Positions 32,401-44,100 of a DNA stretch of 64,000 nt are shown piece after piece; positions within the stretch are counted from its first letter, which is position 1, and every line of letters starts with the position of its first letter. The position numbers and the translations under genes are program-made. The notes under the pieces are model-generated. The model ran no database searches. It had not been told where the DNA came from and worked only from the letters and a program-made list of their open reading frames with translations. The DNA comes from Ypsolopha sequella (Eukaryota > Arthropoda > Insecta > Lepidoptera > Ypsolophidae): NCBI GenBank assembly GCA_934047225.1, contig OW204001.1:14182201-14246200 (forward strand), given 5' to 3'.

Positions 32401-33033
32401 AGTATAGAAACGCAGAAAGAAAAGTAAATCTGGATGTGAGGAGCTCTGAATCCCGGTTCGGAACTCCTTACATCCAGATTTACTTTTCTTTCTGCGTTTC
32501 TATACTGCAATGATATAATGTTAGATAATAATTTTAAAAATATTAATAAATTACATTATTAAAAATAATGACGTACCTTCATAAAATATATAAATTACAA
32601 CATATTTATTAAATTTTTTACCTGCCAAACAGGAGTAGAGGTTTCGGCAAAACTCACAATAACTGGACTTTCGTTCCATTTTATCCAGACTTTTCGTATT
32701 AAGCCAGCACAAAGCACCACAGAACACGTGAACATGAAGAGCCAAAAAGTTCTGAAAGCAATTATATATTTATTACTTATAAATAATTATGCAAAGGTTA
32801 TATTCAAACATGTTTGTATGTACTTACTTTTCTACAAATGTTCTTTCTTTTTCTCCGATATATTTGAGCCCATGAAGATTGGAATTTGCTGTGTAATCCA
32901 TGATGTATTCTTTAATGAAGTTTTTGCGTTTTCTTGCTTTTCTGATTCTTGTCTCTTTTTCATTTTTTTCCTTTTCTTTAATCTTTTCTATGTCTTCGTC
33001 TGCAATGCTTACGGATCTGGGGAATTTAGACAT
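19698..33033 (-). CDS. ppk: Pickpocket-family DEG/ENaC sodium channel subunit, 13 coding exons, complete
   Basis: Amiloride-sensitive-type cation channel subunit of the plasma membrane; insect pickpockets work in mechano-, osmo- or chemosensation. Exons (minus, 5' to 3'): 33033-32828, 32751-32622, 32293-32172, 31839-31734, 31273-31119, 30439-30328, 30241-30149, 30079-29940, 28933-28803, 28690-28631, 24586-24376, 23278-23105, 19806-19698. Phases agree at all 12 junctions, giving 582 aa. Residues 1-70 are cytoplasmic and charged; TM1 is about 71-88 (FWLFMFTCSVVLCAGLI). The Cys-rich extracellular loop includes EEGQCYTFNTL, RRQCYFPSERYLQYF, CLTNFTNARCGC and CRCLPACTSIEYE. The pre-TM2/TM2 region has YGQTDFLANCGGLLGLFMGF with a G-F-S filter triplet (531-533) and a small residue, A520, at the expected degenerin position. 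The C-terminus is short and Arg-rich. The paralogue (ppk28-like or another) cannot be named by eye. Confidence 0.95.
19809..20129 (+). other. 106-codon open frame, status unclear
   Basis: An ATG-initiated frame of 106 codons starts 3 bp past pickpocket exon 13, antisense within its last intron. It has a basic N-terminal half and a hydrophobic C-terminal stretch (FLCVLIIVVLIFVYCF). A poly(A)-like AATAAA and a (TTTA)n tail follow at about 20265-20296, and the tail could belong to a LINE. No family recognised; a chance frame in AT-rich DNA is quite possible. Confidence 0.2.
20985..21310 (+). repeat. degenerate tandem repeat, units about 70-90 bp
   Basis: CAATTTTGACGTGACAA and variants recur at about 21127, 21216 and 21286. 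AACTTTAAAATAAACTTGC and weaker AATTTAAAATAAAAC variants recur between them. Only part of the array is well conserved. Confidence 0.6.
21665..22070. mobile_element. TIR element of about 405 bp
   Basis: GAAGGGTAAGCGGGAAGAGG at the left mirrors CTTCCCGCTTACCCTTC at the right, extending to TGACTATGATC / TGACAATGACC. It overlaps and explains the small plus-strand frame at 21960-22145. Confidence 0.7.
22680..23058 (+). repeat. third copy of the repeat found inside the THAP duplication
   Basis: GTCAGAGATACAACC, ACTCAATCAAATAG, GAACGATTAAAA, CAAGTCAATAAGC, GAACTACCCTTTCAAAGTGA and CTTGATCTGCGGAACTTCTT occur here in the same order as at 59580-60110 and 62680-63210. It sits in the last pickpocket intron. 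Confidence 0.75.
23330..23446 (+). mobile_element. RTE-like LINE 3' end with (TGA)n tail
   Basis: The frame reads EEEAHAQQWVDIG and stops, followed by a pure (GAT)n tract. This is the terminal signature of lepidopteran RTE-type elements (EAYAQQW... then a TGATGATGA microsatellite tail). It lies about 50 bp upstream of the acceptor of pickpocket exon 12. Confidence 0.7.
23690..23800 (+). repeat. repeat family F copy 2
   Basis: Matches 11130-11240 (ACGAAAAAGCTGCAACTTCC, GTGTGACGTC, TTTAGAAATGTGTCCTTTGC). Confidence 0.65.
24598..24990 (-). mobile_element. repeat family A copy 2 (inverted)
   Basis: Reverse-orientation member. It begins GTAGTTTATGCTACAAGGGC and ends at GCATTGAAAAAA. It starts only 12 bp upstream of the acceptor of pickpocket exon 11 (24586), so its end lies in the polypyrimidine/branch-point zone. 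Confidence 0.75.
25076..25474. mobile_element. large foldback element, about 400 bp
   Basis: Nested complementarity: outer GTCGGAGTTCCGAGATT with AATCTCGGAACACCGAC, then GAACAAAATAAATACC with GGTATTTATTTTGTTC, then AGTAACTTCAGAAAAAAAAC with its complement. The RNA would be one long hairpin. It lies in pickpocket intron 10. Confidence 0.8.
26160..26568 (+). mobile_element. repeat family G copy 1 (TTAAGGCGATATGCG...CATAGCCTCTTAA)
   Basis: About 409 bp. Contains AATAATTGTTGAAATGAGGTC, CAAACACACTTTTTCTCC and CGCCCCTCTCGGACTG. Homologous to 46879-47302 (inverted), 47860-48280 and 48801-49213. Terminal TTAAG/CTTAA. Confidence 0.85.
26600..26705. repeat. inverted repeat, about 106 bp
   Basis: TTCGGTCGATCGAATATCGT and ACGATATTCGATCGAATTTT face each other across about 60 bp. 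Confidence 0.6.
27543..27790. mobile_element. MITE (GCGGTTTCGCAGCCGG ends)
   Basis: GCGGTTTCGCAGCCGGATTG at the left and CAATCCGGCTGCGAAACGGC at the right, with inner AACCTGCCTTTTTCTAATTA / AATTAGAAAAAGGTGGG. A diverged relative is at about 17912-18243. Confidence 0.85.
27895..28612 (+). mobile_element. common lepidopteran repeat (GGCCAAGTGCGAGT...GGAACCCTAAAA)
   Basis: Starts ACCGGCCAAGTGCGAGTCAG, near GGGTTCCGTA, and ends GTACCTACGGAACCCTAAAA. It contains an internal direct repeat: about 54 bp beginning TTTTTACAATCAGCTTTCTA at 28157 and again at 28319. End-like fragments also occur at about 50497-50702 and 53271-53370. It is in pickpocket intron 10 (about 18 bp from the donor of exon 10). 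Confidence 0.7.
29412..29570. mobile_element. MITE family I copy 2
   Basis: GCCGATTCTGAAGGCTTTAA ... AAGCCTTCAGGATCGGC; about 159 bp, in pickpocket intron 8. Confidence 0.9.
30470..30966. repeat. compound inverted repeats with a tRNA-like segment
   Basis: TAGAGTGCATTACAAACTA...GAAATCAACCAG (from 30470) mirrors CTGGTTGATTTCTAGTTTGTAAGTAATGCATTCTA (to 30782). A second, overlapping pair (TTTTGCGAAATCCATCGC and GCGATGGATTTCGCAA) spans about 30798-30966. Minus-strand CCAGGTTCAAATCCTGGCCC at about 30542-30563 resembles a tRNA T-arm, but the rest of a tRNA is missing. Lies in pickpocket intron 5. Confidence 0.65.
31396..31436 (+). repeat. (GAAT)n microsatellite
   Basis: Imperfect GAAT repeats with one GATC interruption. 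Such tails often mark CR1-like LINE 3' ends. Confidence 0.8.
31873..32134. mobile_element. MITE family J copy 1 filling pickpocket intron 3
   Basis: Ends CAAGGTGACTTTTTGATCAT and ATGATCAAAAAGTCACCTTG; inner arms ATCCAAATTCATACTGG... and GAATTTGGATGATG. 262 bp of the 332-bp intron between exons 3 and 4. Relatives: 45298-45568, 49958-50135, 54956-55206. Confidence 0.9.
32386..32521. repeat. 136-bp near-perfect palindrome in pickpocket intron 2
   Basis: The left half (ACATTATATCATTGCAGTAT...AAGTAAATCTGGATGT) is mirrored almost exactly by the right half (ACATCCAGATTTACTT...ATACTGCAATGATATAATGT). The only mismatches are near the centre. A transcript would fold into one long duplex of about 60 bp with hardly any loop. 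Confidence 0.9.
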
Positions 33034-35185
33034 AGTATTTGAACATAATTACAACAGTATTATTATTAAATTATTTTATTTTCGTCTTTAAATTTTCGTA
33101 CCTGGAGTGTCGCCTCATGTTGTCGGCCACTGAATGCTAGCTAATAAATTCATTTTTAGCTATGGTCTAGTCCTGGGTTGGGCAAAACTCGTCATTAGCA
33201 TCCTCCCATAGGAGTATGATATCTGCCAATTGGGAAATTAAACCACTCCATTTTCTACCCAAAAAAATCAACAGCCATTTCGTAGTAAATTATTTATTAA
33301 AGTAGTAAGTAGGAGTTTTACTACTTGTATCAAGTTGTAGTTCTTTTAAATTTAGTTATGTTATTTTACAAAAAGACGTTTTACGTGTACCTACTTATTA
33401 ATTTTGTTATTATGGGTTTTTACAGACAGAGTAACTACCGATATGTTAACAAAAAGTAAACGAAATAACATTGTGATTTTTGGAACGTACCATCGAAGAA
33501 ATTGCCGCAGACCCACTTTTCGCTCTTATCACTATTGCAATACGGACGAAAAGTGGGTCTGCAGATTTTTCCTCGATAGTACCTACTTCCCTATCGCACG
33601 TTACACTCCAGACACTTGGCGAATAAGAAAGACTTCGAGCGTCACGACACTTTTGTCTATAGTATGTGTGTTTGTAAGTCTATGTATCGGTATATTACTG
33701 CAGCATAGACGTGCGGCATGCGTGTCAGTAGCGAAAGGAACATCGTTCAAACCGGGTGTCCCACGACACCCCTAGTTATTTTTGTCCATGTCAGTGTTGT
33801 CATAGACAGACACGTCTGTAAGTAAATTTTTCAATGCAAGTGTTCGTAAAGACCCACTTTTTATGCATCAAAACCAAACAGAAAGTCGATTATTTTACCC
33901 TAAGGCTTGATTTTTTTTTCTTTTTTAATTTATTTACGAGAAGTTCGCTAACCTGCAACCTTTCCTGTGTAGCATAAATGTTATACTTTTTTTCCACTGT
34001 TTAACGGCTCTGGATGCAGTCCTTTTGATCCAATCATAATTTAAAGTTCACAAGATTATATTTGTTTTATTTCCTCACACTATGCATTGAAAAACGTAGT
34101 ACGATACACGGGCGTAAGAGCAATAAATTACTCGGTTACGTTTAAAATAGTCCTCGTAATTTATTCCTTTTCGCCCTTGTAGCATAAACTACTATTAGTG
34201 TAGGTCGTCAATTCTCTAAAATATAACATGATTGCTTGTCATACGGTCACAAATTAAAACATTTTATGTCCTGCGGGTATAAAATGTACATAGGTAGGTA
34301 GCAATAACGTCAGGTCAATTACGTTCATAGTAATTAATGTTTTTTAGGTTTGTTAACTCAGTTTATTTAATTAATTTGTTTGCAATAAACTAAGGTGGTA
34401 ATTGTGGTGTTTATACAGGATGTTTTCACATCTCTATTCAATACCAAATGAAATGAAATCACGCAGCACATTAAATGACCCAATTTAGATGGCTGTCCAC
34501 TTCGCGTGCTTACTTTACTTTGTTACAAGTACTTCGGAGAAACTTATAACTTTGAATTTATTTATTAAATAAATAGCTTTGTTATTGCCGTGCCATCGAT
34601 CGATGCAGCCAAAATTGTTGATGAGTTTGTTGTTCAATTCCAACTACAAGTCAGTGGTACTTAGAATTTTGCGGAAATTATCATTGATCCTTGTTACTGA
34701 TCACTTGCAGAGTCTTCAGAATAAGTTTAGCTGTATCTTATATCTAATTAATTTAATCAGTAATAGCACCAAATGAAAAACTATTAATTTGCTACCATCT
34801 GCTTAAGTTTCTGGGTGGGTCGGATTGAGTAACATTAACAACCACATAAGACATAAAAGCGTAACTTATTTGAATCCGTAGGTTCTATAGGCCCTTATAT
34901 AAATGCCTCTTGATTTGTCAACAACACCGGCCCAATTGATGTTTTTGCATGACGGTTGGCCAAATGCGGCAAGATTAGGTGCTTCCAGAGAGGTATGCGC
35001 CGCGCAAGTTGCGTCAAAACCCCCGCGAGTAAATTGTAGCTCGCGGAGTGCGAGGCACTGACTGCGGGACCGGCTGCCAGTAATCGAAAGGTCGCTGTCG
35101 TGCACACAGCCTCATACAATCGCGACCGGATTCTCCTTCGATAAAACACCTTTCTCAACCTTTTTTTGGCGCGCAAATTGCGAAG
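33034..35185. other. intergenic region between divergent pickpocket and Swiprosin-1
   Basis: No coding exon recognised. Contains a 100-bp hairpin (33486-33585; AAGTGGGTCTGC arms), a family H repeat (33600-33780), a family A element (33831-34193), and then unique sequence. The stretch 34900-35185 just before the Swiprosin-1 ATG is GC-richer and is the likely promoter/5' UTR; no TATA box was assigned. Confidence 0.5.
33831..34193 (+). mobile_element. repeat family A copy 3
   Basis: TCAATGCAAGTGTTCGTAAAG to GTAGCATAAACTACT; same landmarks as 1851-2226 and 52552-52912. Confidence 0.75.
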
Positions 35186-38100
35186 ATGTCGGCGACCGAC
35201 GAGCTAAGTGGCATTCTCTCAAGGAGACAGGAGATCAATGAAAAACTCGAAGAAGGACTGGAGGTCAAACCGAAATATAAATTTGTGAACGTGTACACAG
35301 AATTTCACGAGTTCTCCAGGAAAGAAATAAAACAATACGAGCAGACCTTCAACAAGTAAGTTTTTGTTTATGTTGTTTTACATTGTGATATAGGTGCGTA
35401 ATATAATAACATAGGTTCAAGGTGAATTTGGTCATAAAAGATAAACATATTCATAAAATAAACAACAGCCAACGAGCAAAACGTACAAAAATTCGGGGGA
35501 TTTTAAGCTAACAAAGGAAAAGTGTATTAATTAATTAATATTTTACCATTCCCAAGACACTTTTACCTCATAACATTACTCATAAATTCATAATGCTCAC
35601 GAAGTCATGTTGCTTATTCACGCTGCATGACTTTTATTTGATACAAACTAGCCAGAATTTTTAAAATATGCCTAAATTCTACCCCGCTTTCGCGATAATA
35701 TTTCTTGAGGTGCGATCTCGCTCAATACCCGTTGTTCTTCAATTGTTATCCAAAATCTATATAACTGAACGTGAACGATTACTTGTATTGTAGTGATGAC
35801 TAAATAAAAATACTTTATTATGAACAAATTTATCAGGTTCTTTGCGTCGTCTCGTCGTCGTGGGAGACCGAAATGAATGGCAGCCACGCCATACATAAGA
35901 GAATAATAGACACATGCTTTTCGCTTTCATTATCTTTGTAAATATCAACTTCGCAGGATTCACACGCTGCATTTGTTCTATAAGATGTTATTTGATAAAT
36001 CGCCTTTGGTTTTATGTAACTGCATGATGCAAATCTAATAACAATTACAATGCAAATACAGACAATTTATTTTAGGAATAAAAATGCAATTGTCTTATTT
36101 ATTATAAACTGCCATTGTAGTAGACGTGAGATGATCAAATTGAAGAGAACACAAACTACAGATATCAAAACAATAACAAACGGCAGTAAATATTAATGAT
36201 TTAAAAATAAAATAATGTTTTATATTCTTTCGAATACTTTGTATATTATGTTTAAACATGGTTTAAGACGCTACATAAAAAAACGACACTTTTATAGCTT
36301 GCATATCTACTAGATTATTTTGATAAAATAGTATATTATTTTTGGAATTTTTTTCTAGGGACCTGTTAAAACAGAAACGCAATTCGGCTCGATAAAAATA
36401 TTTATTAAAATAAAGTCTCTTTCAACGCCATTTCTCCTGGTTTGACAATTTGTAATGACATGTGGACTGCGATTATATTTTATTAGATGGGTTTTATCAG
36501 TATCTAGGACCTGCGGGCCTATTATGTATCTCTAGTTGCCTTCTGGACTGGGTGTCTATCATCAAAAACATAGATATACTATCGAATTCCGATTGTCTAA
36601 GGGTATGTTAGCACTTGAAGTGACGACATAGTTCGTAAATAGTTCAATACCCACTAAAAGCAAATTTCAAAGTTTAGTTTTTATCTATGTTTTTGACGAT
36701 AGGCACCCTGTCTAGTTGGCAAACTAAGATACAGAATAGGGGGGCTGGTTGAACGAAATGTTAATAGCAACTTGAGTACATTTTGTATTATTAAAAAACC
36801 GACTTTTTGCTACTTTTCCTCGAAGCCGTCCCTCTCGCACTGTGGATTTTTTAGCATATTGAGTAACGGGGACGCTAAAACATTTATACAGTGTGTCCCT
36901 TGTACAAGTGCACATCCGAAAGTGGGTGAAACTAGATCTAAATATATCAACAAAAACAAAGAAAAAAAATTTTTTCGTTTTTTTTTTAAATCTTGAAAAA
37001 ATACTCCACCTGGGTATCTTTGTATGTGACGCGAGCGCAGTGCCTTTGGTTAACCGCTCGTAGAAAATATTGTATTTATGATAGAACGTTGTATTTTTTT
37101 TTTGTTAGAAAGATAATAGAATAGGCAATGATAAATAGGAATAAAAGTATAGTGAAACGGAGACATTATTTAAAAAAAAATTGACTATTACTGAAAAAAA
37201 AAGACGGAAAAATTAAAGAAATAATCTTTTAGGATATTATTTTTATGGTAATGATAGTTGATTATGTTTTGTTTTTGATTTGATATGCAACGTCTATTCT
37301 TAAGGATTATAACAGTTTTATTTCATTGCATTACTCGCGATAGATCAAAACTTATGACATATTTTATACATAGTCTCCATGGCAGGCAAAAAAAATTGAA
37401 AACGTAAATTTCTAAAAAAAAAAAACATTTTTTTGTCGATAAAATAAGGTCTAGTTTCACCCCATTTCGGATGTGCACTTGTACGAGGGACACACTGTAT
37501 ATCGTCTATTTTCATGTCTATTGTCCCAAACAAAAAAACAAAATTAGGAACAACTATTAAGAATCTCGATAGTAAAGCCGATTCTGAAGGCTCTAATTTT
37601 AGTTTTAGTGCTGTCAAAACTAAATTTCGTTTATTGTAAAATAGTCCTTCAATGCTAGGAACAGAAGCTAAATTACTTTGGAATAGTTCTAGTTTTGACA
37701 GCACTAAAACTAAAATTAAAGCCTTCAGAATCGGCTACAATGACAATATTAAGATTGATAAGTTATTTCAACATAAGCAAAACAGTCAGTAGTTATGTAT
37801 ATAGTTATTTTAATCGGTCAGCGTCCTTTGAGAGGAAGTGCTGAATGAAGTTGTGACAAAATCAATGAAAATGAGTCACCCAGTGCAGCAGTGCATTCAT
37901 GTTCATACTTGGAAATATTATGTTTGGTTAGTGATAACTTATCTACAATGGGTTCTTATGTTACTTTAGGTGATATATCATTATTACTAACAAGGTGTTT
38001 TAGTATACCATTGAAAAATTTAAATTTCAGAAAAGTCATTACTTATATAAAGTAAATAAATAATCAACCATTGGTCACATTATACAAATAAATAGATAGT

Positions 38101-41100
38101 CCCCATCAGTTTCCGAGTTCAACGCAGAGCACAAACCATTTATTAAATGGATTAGTTTTGAAACATTTAATAATTCATTGCGATTTGTGTCAAATTTAGG
38201 GACCTTATCTTATAGTATTAATGATAAGTTATCTGGTGGCGAGTGATATAACACACCGTGGGTTATGTAAGTATGTAGGAAAATATCGTAAAAGTTAGTT
38301 TTGTTAATTTAAATGGCAGATTGCCAGTTTATGGTAGGAGACTTAATGTCGCCTCTTGACTCCCACCCAACCACCTATACATAACATAATTAGTTACAAG
38401 TATGTGTAAAGCCAGTTTAAAAGTTATGTGATCATATCGATCAACTTAACTCTACCTTCGGCCTTCGTAACTCTCAAGTTCCGGAAATGTTGAGGTGAAT
38501 GGTGACATTTATATATTGTTGCAGTTTACAGCACAGTACACAAACAACCTCGTATGTCAGTCGTATACGAGTGTGCAGATCATACTCAATACAAATGTAT
38601 AACAATAATGCAACAATAACAATCCTTCCCAACTTCTTCTCAGAGGCAGATTGAATTTCTTATTTGTATTACATGTCGTAGGATATTTAGATAGATAGAT
38701 AGATAACTGATTTAGGAAAAACTGATCATCGTGAAAATCCTTGGATTTTTTTAATATATCGAAAAGGAAATGTTACCGATTAGATAGGTAAATTTGCGCA
38801 ACATAAAGAATGATGTGAAGCATAACCTTAAAACTTAAGCTTAAAACTTTAAGCAACTTAAAAATATACGATTCATATAAATAAATCAGTACGATTTGAA
38901 ATAAAGTAAAATAAACATGTCCTGTTGAAAACATAAAATCAAGGTGATTTTTGCAACTGTTTCTGCAAAAAAAAAGGAAAACTAAATTGTTTTCGAATCG
39001 ATAGAAAAACCTTTACAATTGGTTGTAGTTGTGAAAGAGTATTGTTTCGCAGGCTATTCGTATTGTGGCTGTGTTGCAATCTGTGCAATATCTAACTGCA
39101 TACGTACCCAGTTGCACTAACTCCGGTTTGTAGTATAATAATGATATACGAGCACTTTGGCAGGATATTTTAAAGGAAAGGATACTTACTTTTTTCTACT
39201 TACAATGTTTCGTATGTTGCACATAAGGGTTTTCTTATTTTTACGTTCTTCGGTTGGTAGGTTGCTGCATCTGTAAAGTTTGTTATTTGGCATTTTGCCC
39301 GAACTACAAATTGGGACGAAAGGCAGGTTAATACCTAATGGCAGCTTGAATAAATGACAAAGCTCACGAACACCTAATGAATACCGTCTAAATTGAGGGT
39401 TCGTAATGAAATTGATTAGAACTCAAGCTCACGATGAGCTTTGATATCTGTACCGTACAGACTGTACGTTTGTAAAAATTAGGCCAAACTCAGTTTGCCA
39501 ATGACGGGTCGCTTGGAACTGTTAAAAACTAGGCCAAACCCAGTTTGCCAATGACGGATCGCTTGGAACCCAATTGCAAACGTAAATATTATTACTGGAT
39601 CGGGGCACGGTCGGTTGTGATGTCGTTATATCAGTTAGTTTATATTAGGTTCGCGCGTCCTCGATTGTGATCAGAGGCAAGGGTTTTATTATATTCAGTA
39701 ACTAACAGACGGCCTCGCAGCATTGCTCACGTGGATCTCGTTTCTCCCGATTTCCTAAAATCCCTTCTTCGCGAATGTCTGCGTCATACAAGGAACTAGG
39801 CCCAGCCCTTTGGTCTTGGCGTAGATAGATTATGAATGAATGTTTATTTATTTCAAAGATAACTTAATCTAAATACATCCCACAAAACCAAGTAGAAATT
39901 TGGTTTGTCTGTGGGGAGGGAGTCGCACTTCTTGTTCTACAAATTAGATAGTTATGTACTAAATTATAAGTAGTTAGGTACATTAATAGTTAATAATAAA
40001 ATGCTATTTTAATCTGTCAATGTTTTCATGTTTTGTAAAAGGTAAGTTTTATATAACTTCGTGAATTTATTTTTATTTTGTTAGCCAGTTAGCCAGTCGG
40101 GGTATACATATATACAAATACATATATAAAAATACATCCATCTACTACGATTCTTTCACATCCATAAATCTAATCATATAAGCCCTTCTTCATATGTCGC
40201 CAATTTGGTCAGCATATGTCCTACTAGGGCGGCCTGGTCGAGCTCTTTCGACTTGCGCACCATAAATTTCTTTCATCACTCTTCTTTCATTCATCCTCTC
40301 TACATGTCTAAACCAAAAAATATACATATATTATATAGATTAAATAAAATATATTTTTTAAATGTTAAATCGACATTTGGTAACAAAGGCATTGCAATAT
40401 GTATGAGTGAGTCAATAGGACGGGTGTTCCAAGTTCATGGTCGAATCATAGAAGTAGGTACCTAATTTCATAGTGTAATCGTTAGTTTACTATGGATTTA
40501 TTTTCTATTCTGGGATATTTTGAAACAGTTGGTGTCATAGGCGCGTGCGCATTCTGTAAACATTAATTACTCCCGCAGCGAACTCCATCATTTCGTAATC
40601 CTATTTTAAGAAGCGAGAATGCTACCTATTTATATTGGTGTTGAGAAATGGGAATTTAGGAATAAACCTAAAAATACAAATAGTAGATTATTATTTCAAG
40701 AGGAAAGGGATTTGTTACTTCCTCGTTTGGAGCCCGAGCTTTATCGATAAATCGATAGTGTTGTTCCAAATTTCTGGAACATTTTGCGACTTCTTGCTCC
40801 TTCTACAAATTTAAAAGTATACGGAGGCGAAAATAATGGATTTACTATAACTTTATTTCCAGTCTTTTATGCATGCTATTTAGGTCTCATAATGATTACA
40901 ATAATGTGGTAGAAAGAAAATTAAATTAAGTCACTGTTTGTTTATAAAAGCTCCGTCTACTGTAAAATTATCATCACCATGTTACAGTAACAGAATTCCA
41001 GACAAGGGCTTAGATAAGATATAAAACAGTATAAACAAAACGTTAACGTATACTGTCAAACATTTTACATTAAATGTTTAGAAATACTTGTATTTATAGG

Positions 41101-44100
41101 AGCGTGTGTTTATATGATGCCAGAGTAAGGGAACAAGAAGCAGACAAGATTTATAAAATAATAAATAAAGTATTGCATTGTAACTTGAAATCTACAAATG
41201 ACTGGGTAATTTCATAGAAATCGTGTCGAGTTAGCTAATATAATAAATGATATTGAATTTATTTTAAACCATACTCATACACGGTATTGCATACAACAGG
41301 TGAATGGCCTCAATATAGATTAATATGTTATCATTATTTCTCATACAAAATAATAATAATTGATAGATCAAATGCGTAAATTTCGACAATAGTAGAGTGG
41401 TATCGTGTCAAAAGATAATAAAAACAACTAATTTACAACAACCAGATAGAGTTTTGTCGTATCTAGTTGTTTTCGCAATTAGCTAAAGTGATATGTGACA
41501 CGGACACGAAATAAGCAAGTTGCAACTCAAGTTTTACTTTCGAGCGACTCGGCTATACGAGTACAGGATTTTGATAAAAATCCACCGGCGGCAGTACCAG
41601 TCCAAAGAATAAAAAATCAAGTAAAAGGTATAAAGGCGGGCTGATTTCTATGAATTTTGGTATTTAGGAGTAAATTTTAATTTAAGTATGATACACCCCC
41701 GGTTTCTGAAAGGCCAATCAATGTTAACAGTAGATTAAAAAATAATTATCTGCGGATTAAGCCAGAAAAAGTGGGAATTTTACATTGAAATCAAAAATTA
41801 ACTAAGTTAATTATTGATTCATCACTATTCAGACTTCATATATGCTTTATTTTCACCGTTATTTGCGGTTAAAGTTTTTTTAATCTACTGTTAACTTTGA
41901 TTGGCCTTTCCGAAACCGGGGGTAATGGTGATAAATAAGTGATAAACTTACACGCCCTAGTCAGAAAATATCAACTATCCTAGTACACTCTAGTACTTAC
42001 ATATATGTATATCGCTGCTAAAACCCATGTAAAAAAATAAACTTCATAAGAATATAAAAACTTATTTAAAGAATAAATTTTTATATTTCTTGAATTTTAG
42101 CTTTTATTTTTTTATTATAATTTTCATTTTGTTTAATATTATAAATTTACTCGTCTAAAGGCCCATTTTTCAATTGACAGATAAAATTTATTCCTATGAA
42201 TAAACCACATTGGTTTTACACTAACACCTTTTGTTTTATGAAATCGATATAGTTTATTCCTATAGGAATAAATTTTATCTGGCAATTGAAAAATCGGCCC
42301 TAAGGCTAAGGTATCTATTCCTAACAAGAGCAATATTATTCTGTTACACGTCTGGCCGGAAAAAAACCACCTGCCATTACTTACGCCGTTCGTCTGTGGA
42401 ATGATTTACCCACGAAGATACGTATATCGCCTTCATTGGCGATATTTAAAAATAATTTAAAATCACATCATGAAGTTTCTTTAGGTTGGTAGTCTCACTT
42501 CATCACTCAGTCTATTGATATTTTTATATATAGTATATATTAAGAGTATATTAAGTAGTTATTATTATTATTTTTTTATTTTTATTTATTTGTATGTTTA
42601 CGATATGTATGTATCAAACATAAAATATATTGTGTAAGTTTTGTTGGATAGGAGTGTATTATATATTAGGCATTATGTATATTCACTTTATTGGTTTTGA
42701 TTCTTCTTTTATTTATGTATTTTGTAAATTGGTATCCCCCTCCACATTACGTAAAATAATACTTTCTTCACCACCCAAAGGTTGGCTGGAAGAAATCGCT
42801 TTAAGTGATAAGTCCGCCCTTGTACAACATTGTGTGTTCAAAACTCTGTACTCAATTTTTTATTTGACCGTGTACAATAAAGTGTGTATTCATTCATTCA
42901 TTCATACGCGGTGGTATTATAAATCCTAGTTTACACGGGTAGAGTACCTACCAGGGATAAAAACATTACTACTTAATGTAAACAGTTATTTAAAGATAGT
43001 AACTGGGAGAGTAGAGGATAACGCATGTGGTTAAGTAGTGGGATAAATATGTACGCTAGTTACTCTACTTCTAGTTAGTCAAAGAACTATCGTAAACGGA
43101 ATTGAGAATTAGTATAACTATCGTGATAAAGTGAGTTTTGGGTAGTCACAGCAGCCAGTACAGTTTACTTCATTTTGATCTTACAAGACAACATTTTTAT
43201 AAAACTCTGATAGTAATCATCTACAACGTACACGTTTGATTATACTGCCATGTTATTGATATTATTATCACTGCGAAATACGCAGGCTCTACCAGATAAA
43301 CTGATATAATATGTACCTAATTCACCCATTCAAGGCAGGTCTATCTAACTGGTTCACCGCGTCTCGACCTGACCTTGTACAAACTGGAGACAATGCGATT
43401 TGTTAAGGTGATATACCGTGCTAGCCAAGGTCCCCGTTACTCCAGGCAGAAAGACCCGCAGTGCGAAAGGGACGGATTCGGGGAAAATGGTCAAAAAGTC
43501 GGTTTTAAATTAATGCAAAATTAACTAAAATAGCTACAAAAAATTCCATAACCAGTAATTTAGGTGTAGTTAAAACCCATCTAAATAAATATTTTTCAAG
43601 TCTGTATGCTATCCTCATTTGTCGGAATATCAAAAAAAGTGTAAATTTAGACCTGATTTCAATAATTATTTCTATCGAATGAAATTCCTCCTATCGCGTT
43701 TCTGATAGACCAAAATCTAGTAAAAGGTCCCAAAATTGTTATACTAATTTATTTTACTTGGAACTTCATTAAAAGAGCAGATAAATAACTTCAAAAAGTG
43801 TCAATTTTCACGGTATAGCCCCTTAAGTGAGTTGCGATGTAAAGACTTTTAACATGACACTTAGCATGTTTTCGCAAAATGACGTGTGTGAGCGACATGT
43901 CAAAAAACCACGTTACATTATACTTACATACATAAATATTTCAAAAGTAATATGTAGGTATTAAATAAGGTTTTACACAAAATTATCTGCTACAATCGCA
44001 AATCTGAGGCGGCATTCATTCACAGATTGCACCTCCGTTTTTATGTTCGGATCTGACTCTAAATTTGTTTCTATCATTGCAAGCAACTCGTTATACAGTT

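Noticed and set aside
37345..37704. 119-aa minus-strand protein
   Set aside because: Spans the junction of the Tc1-like element and a MITE; composite of two repeats.
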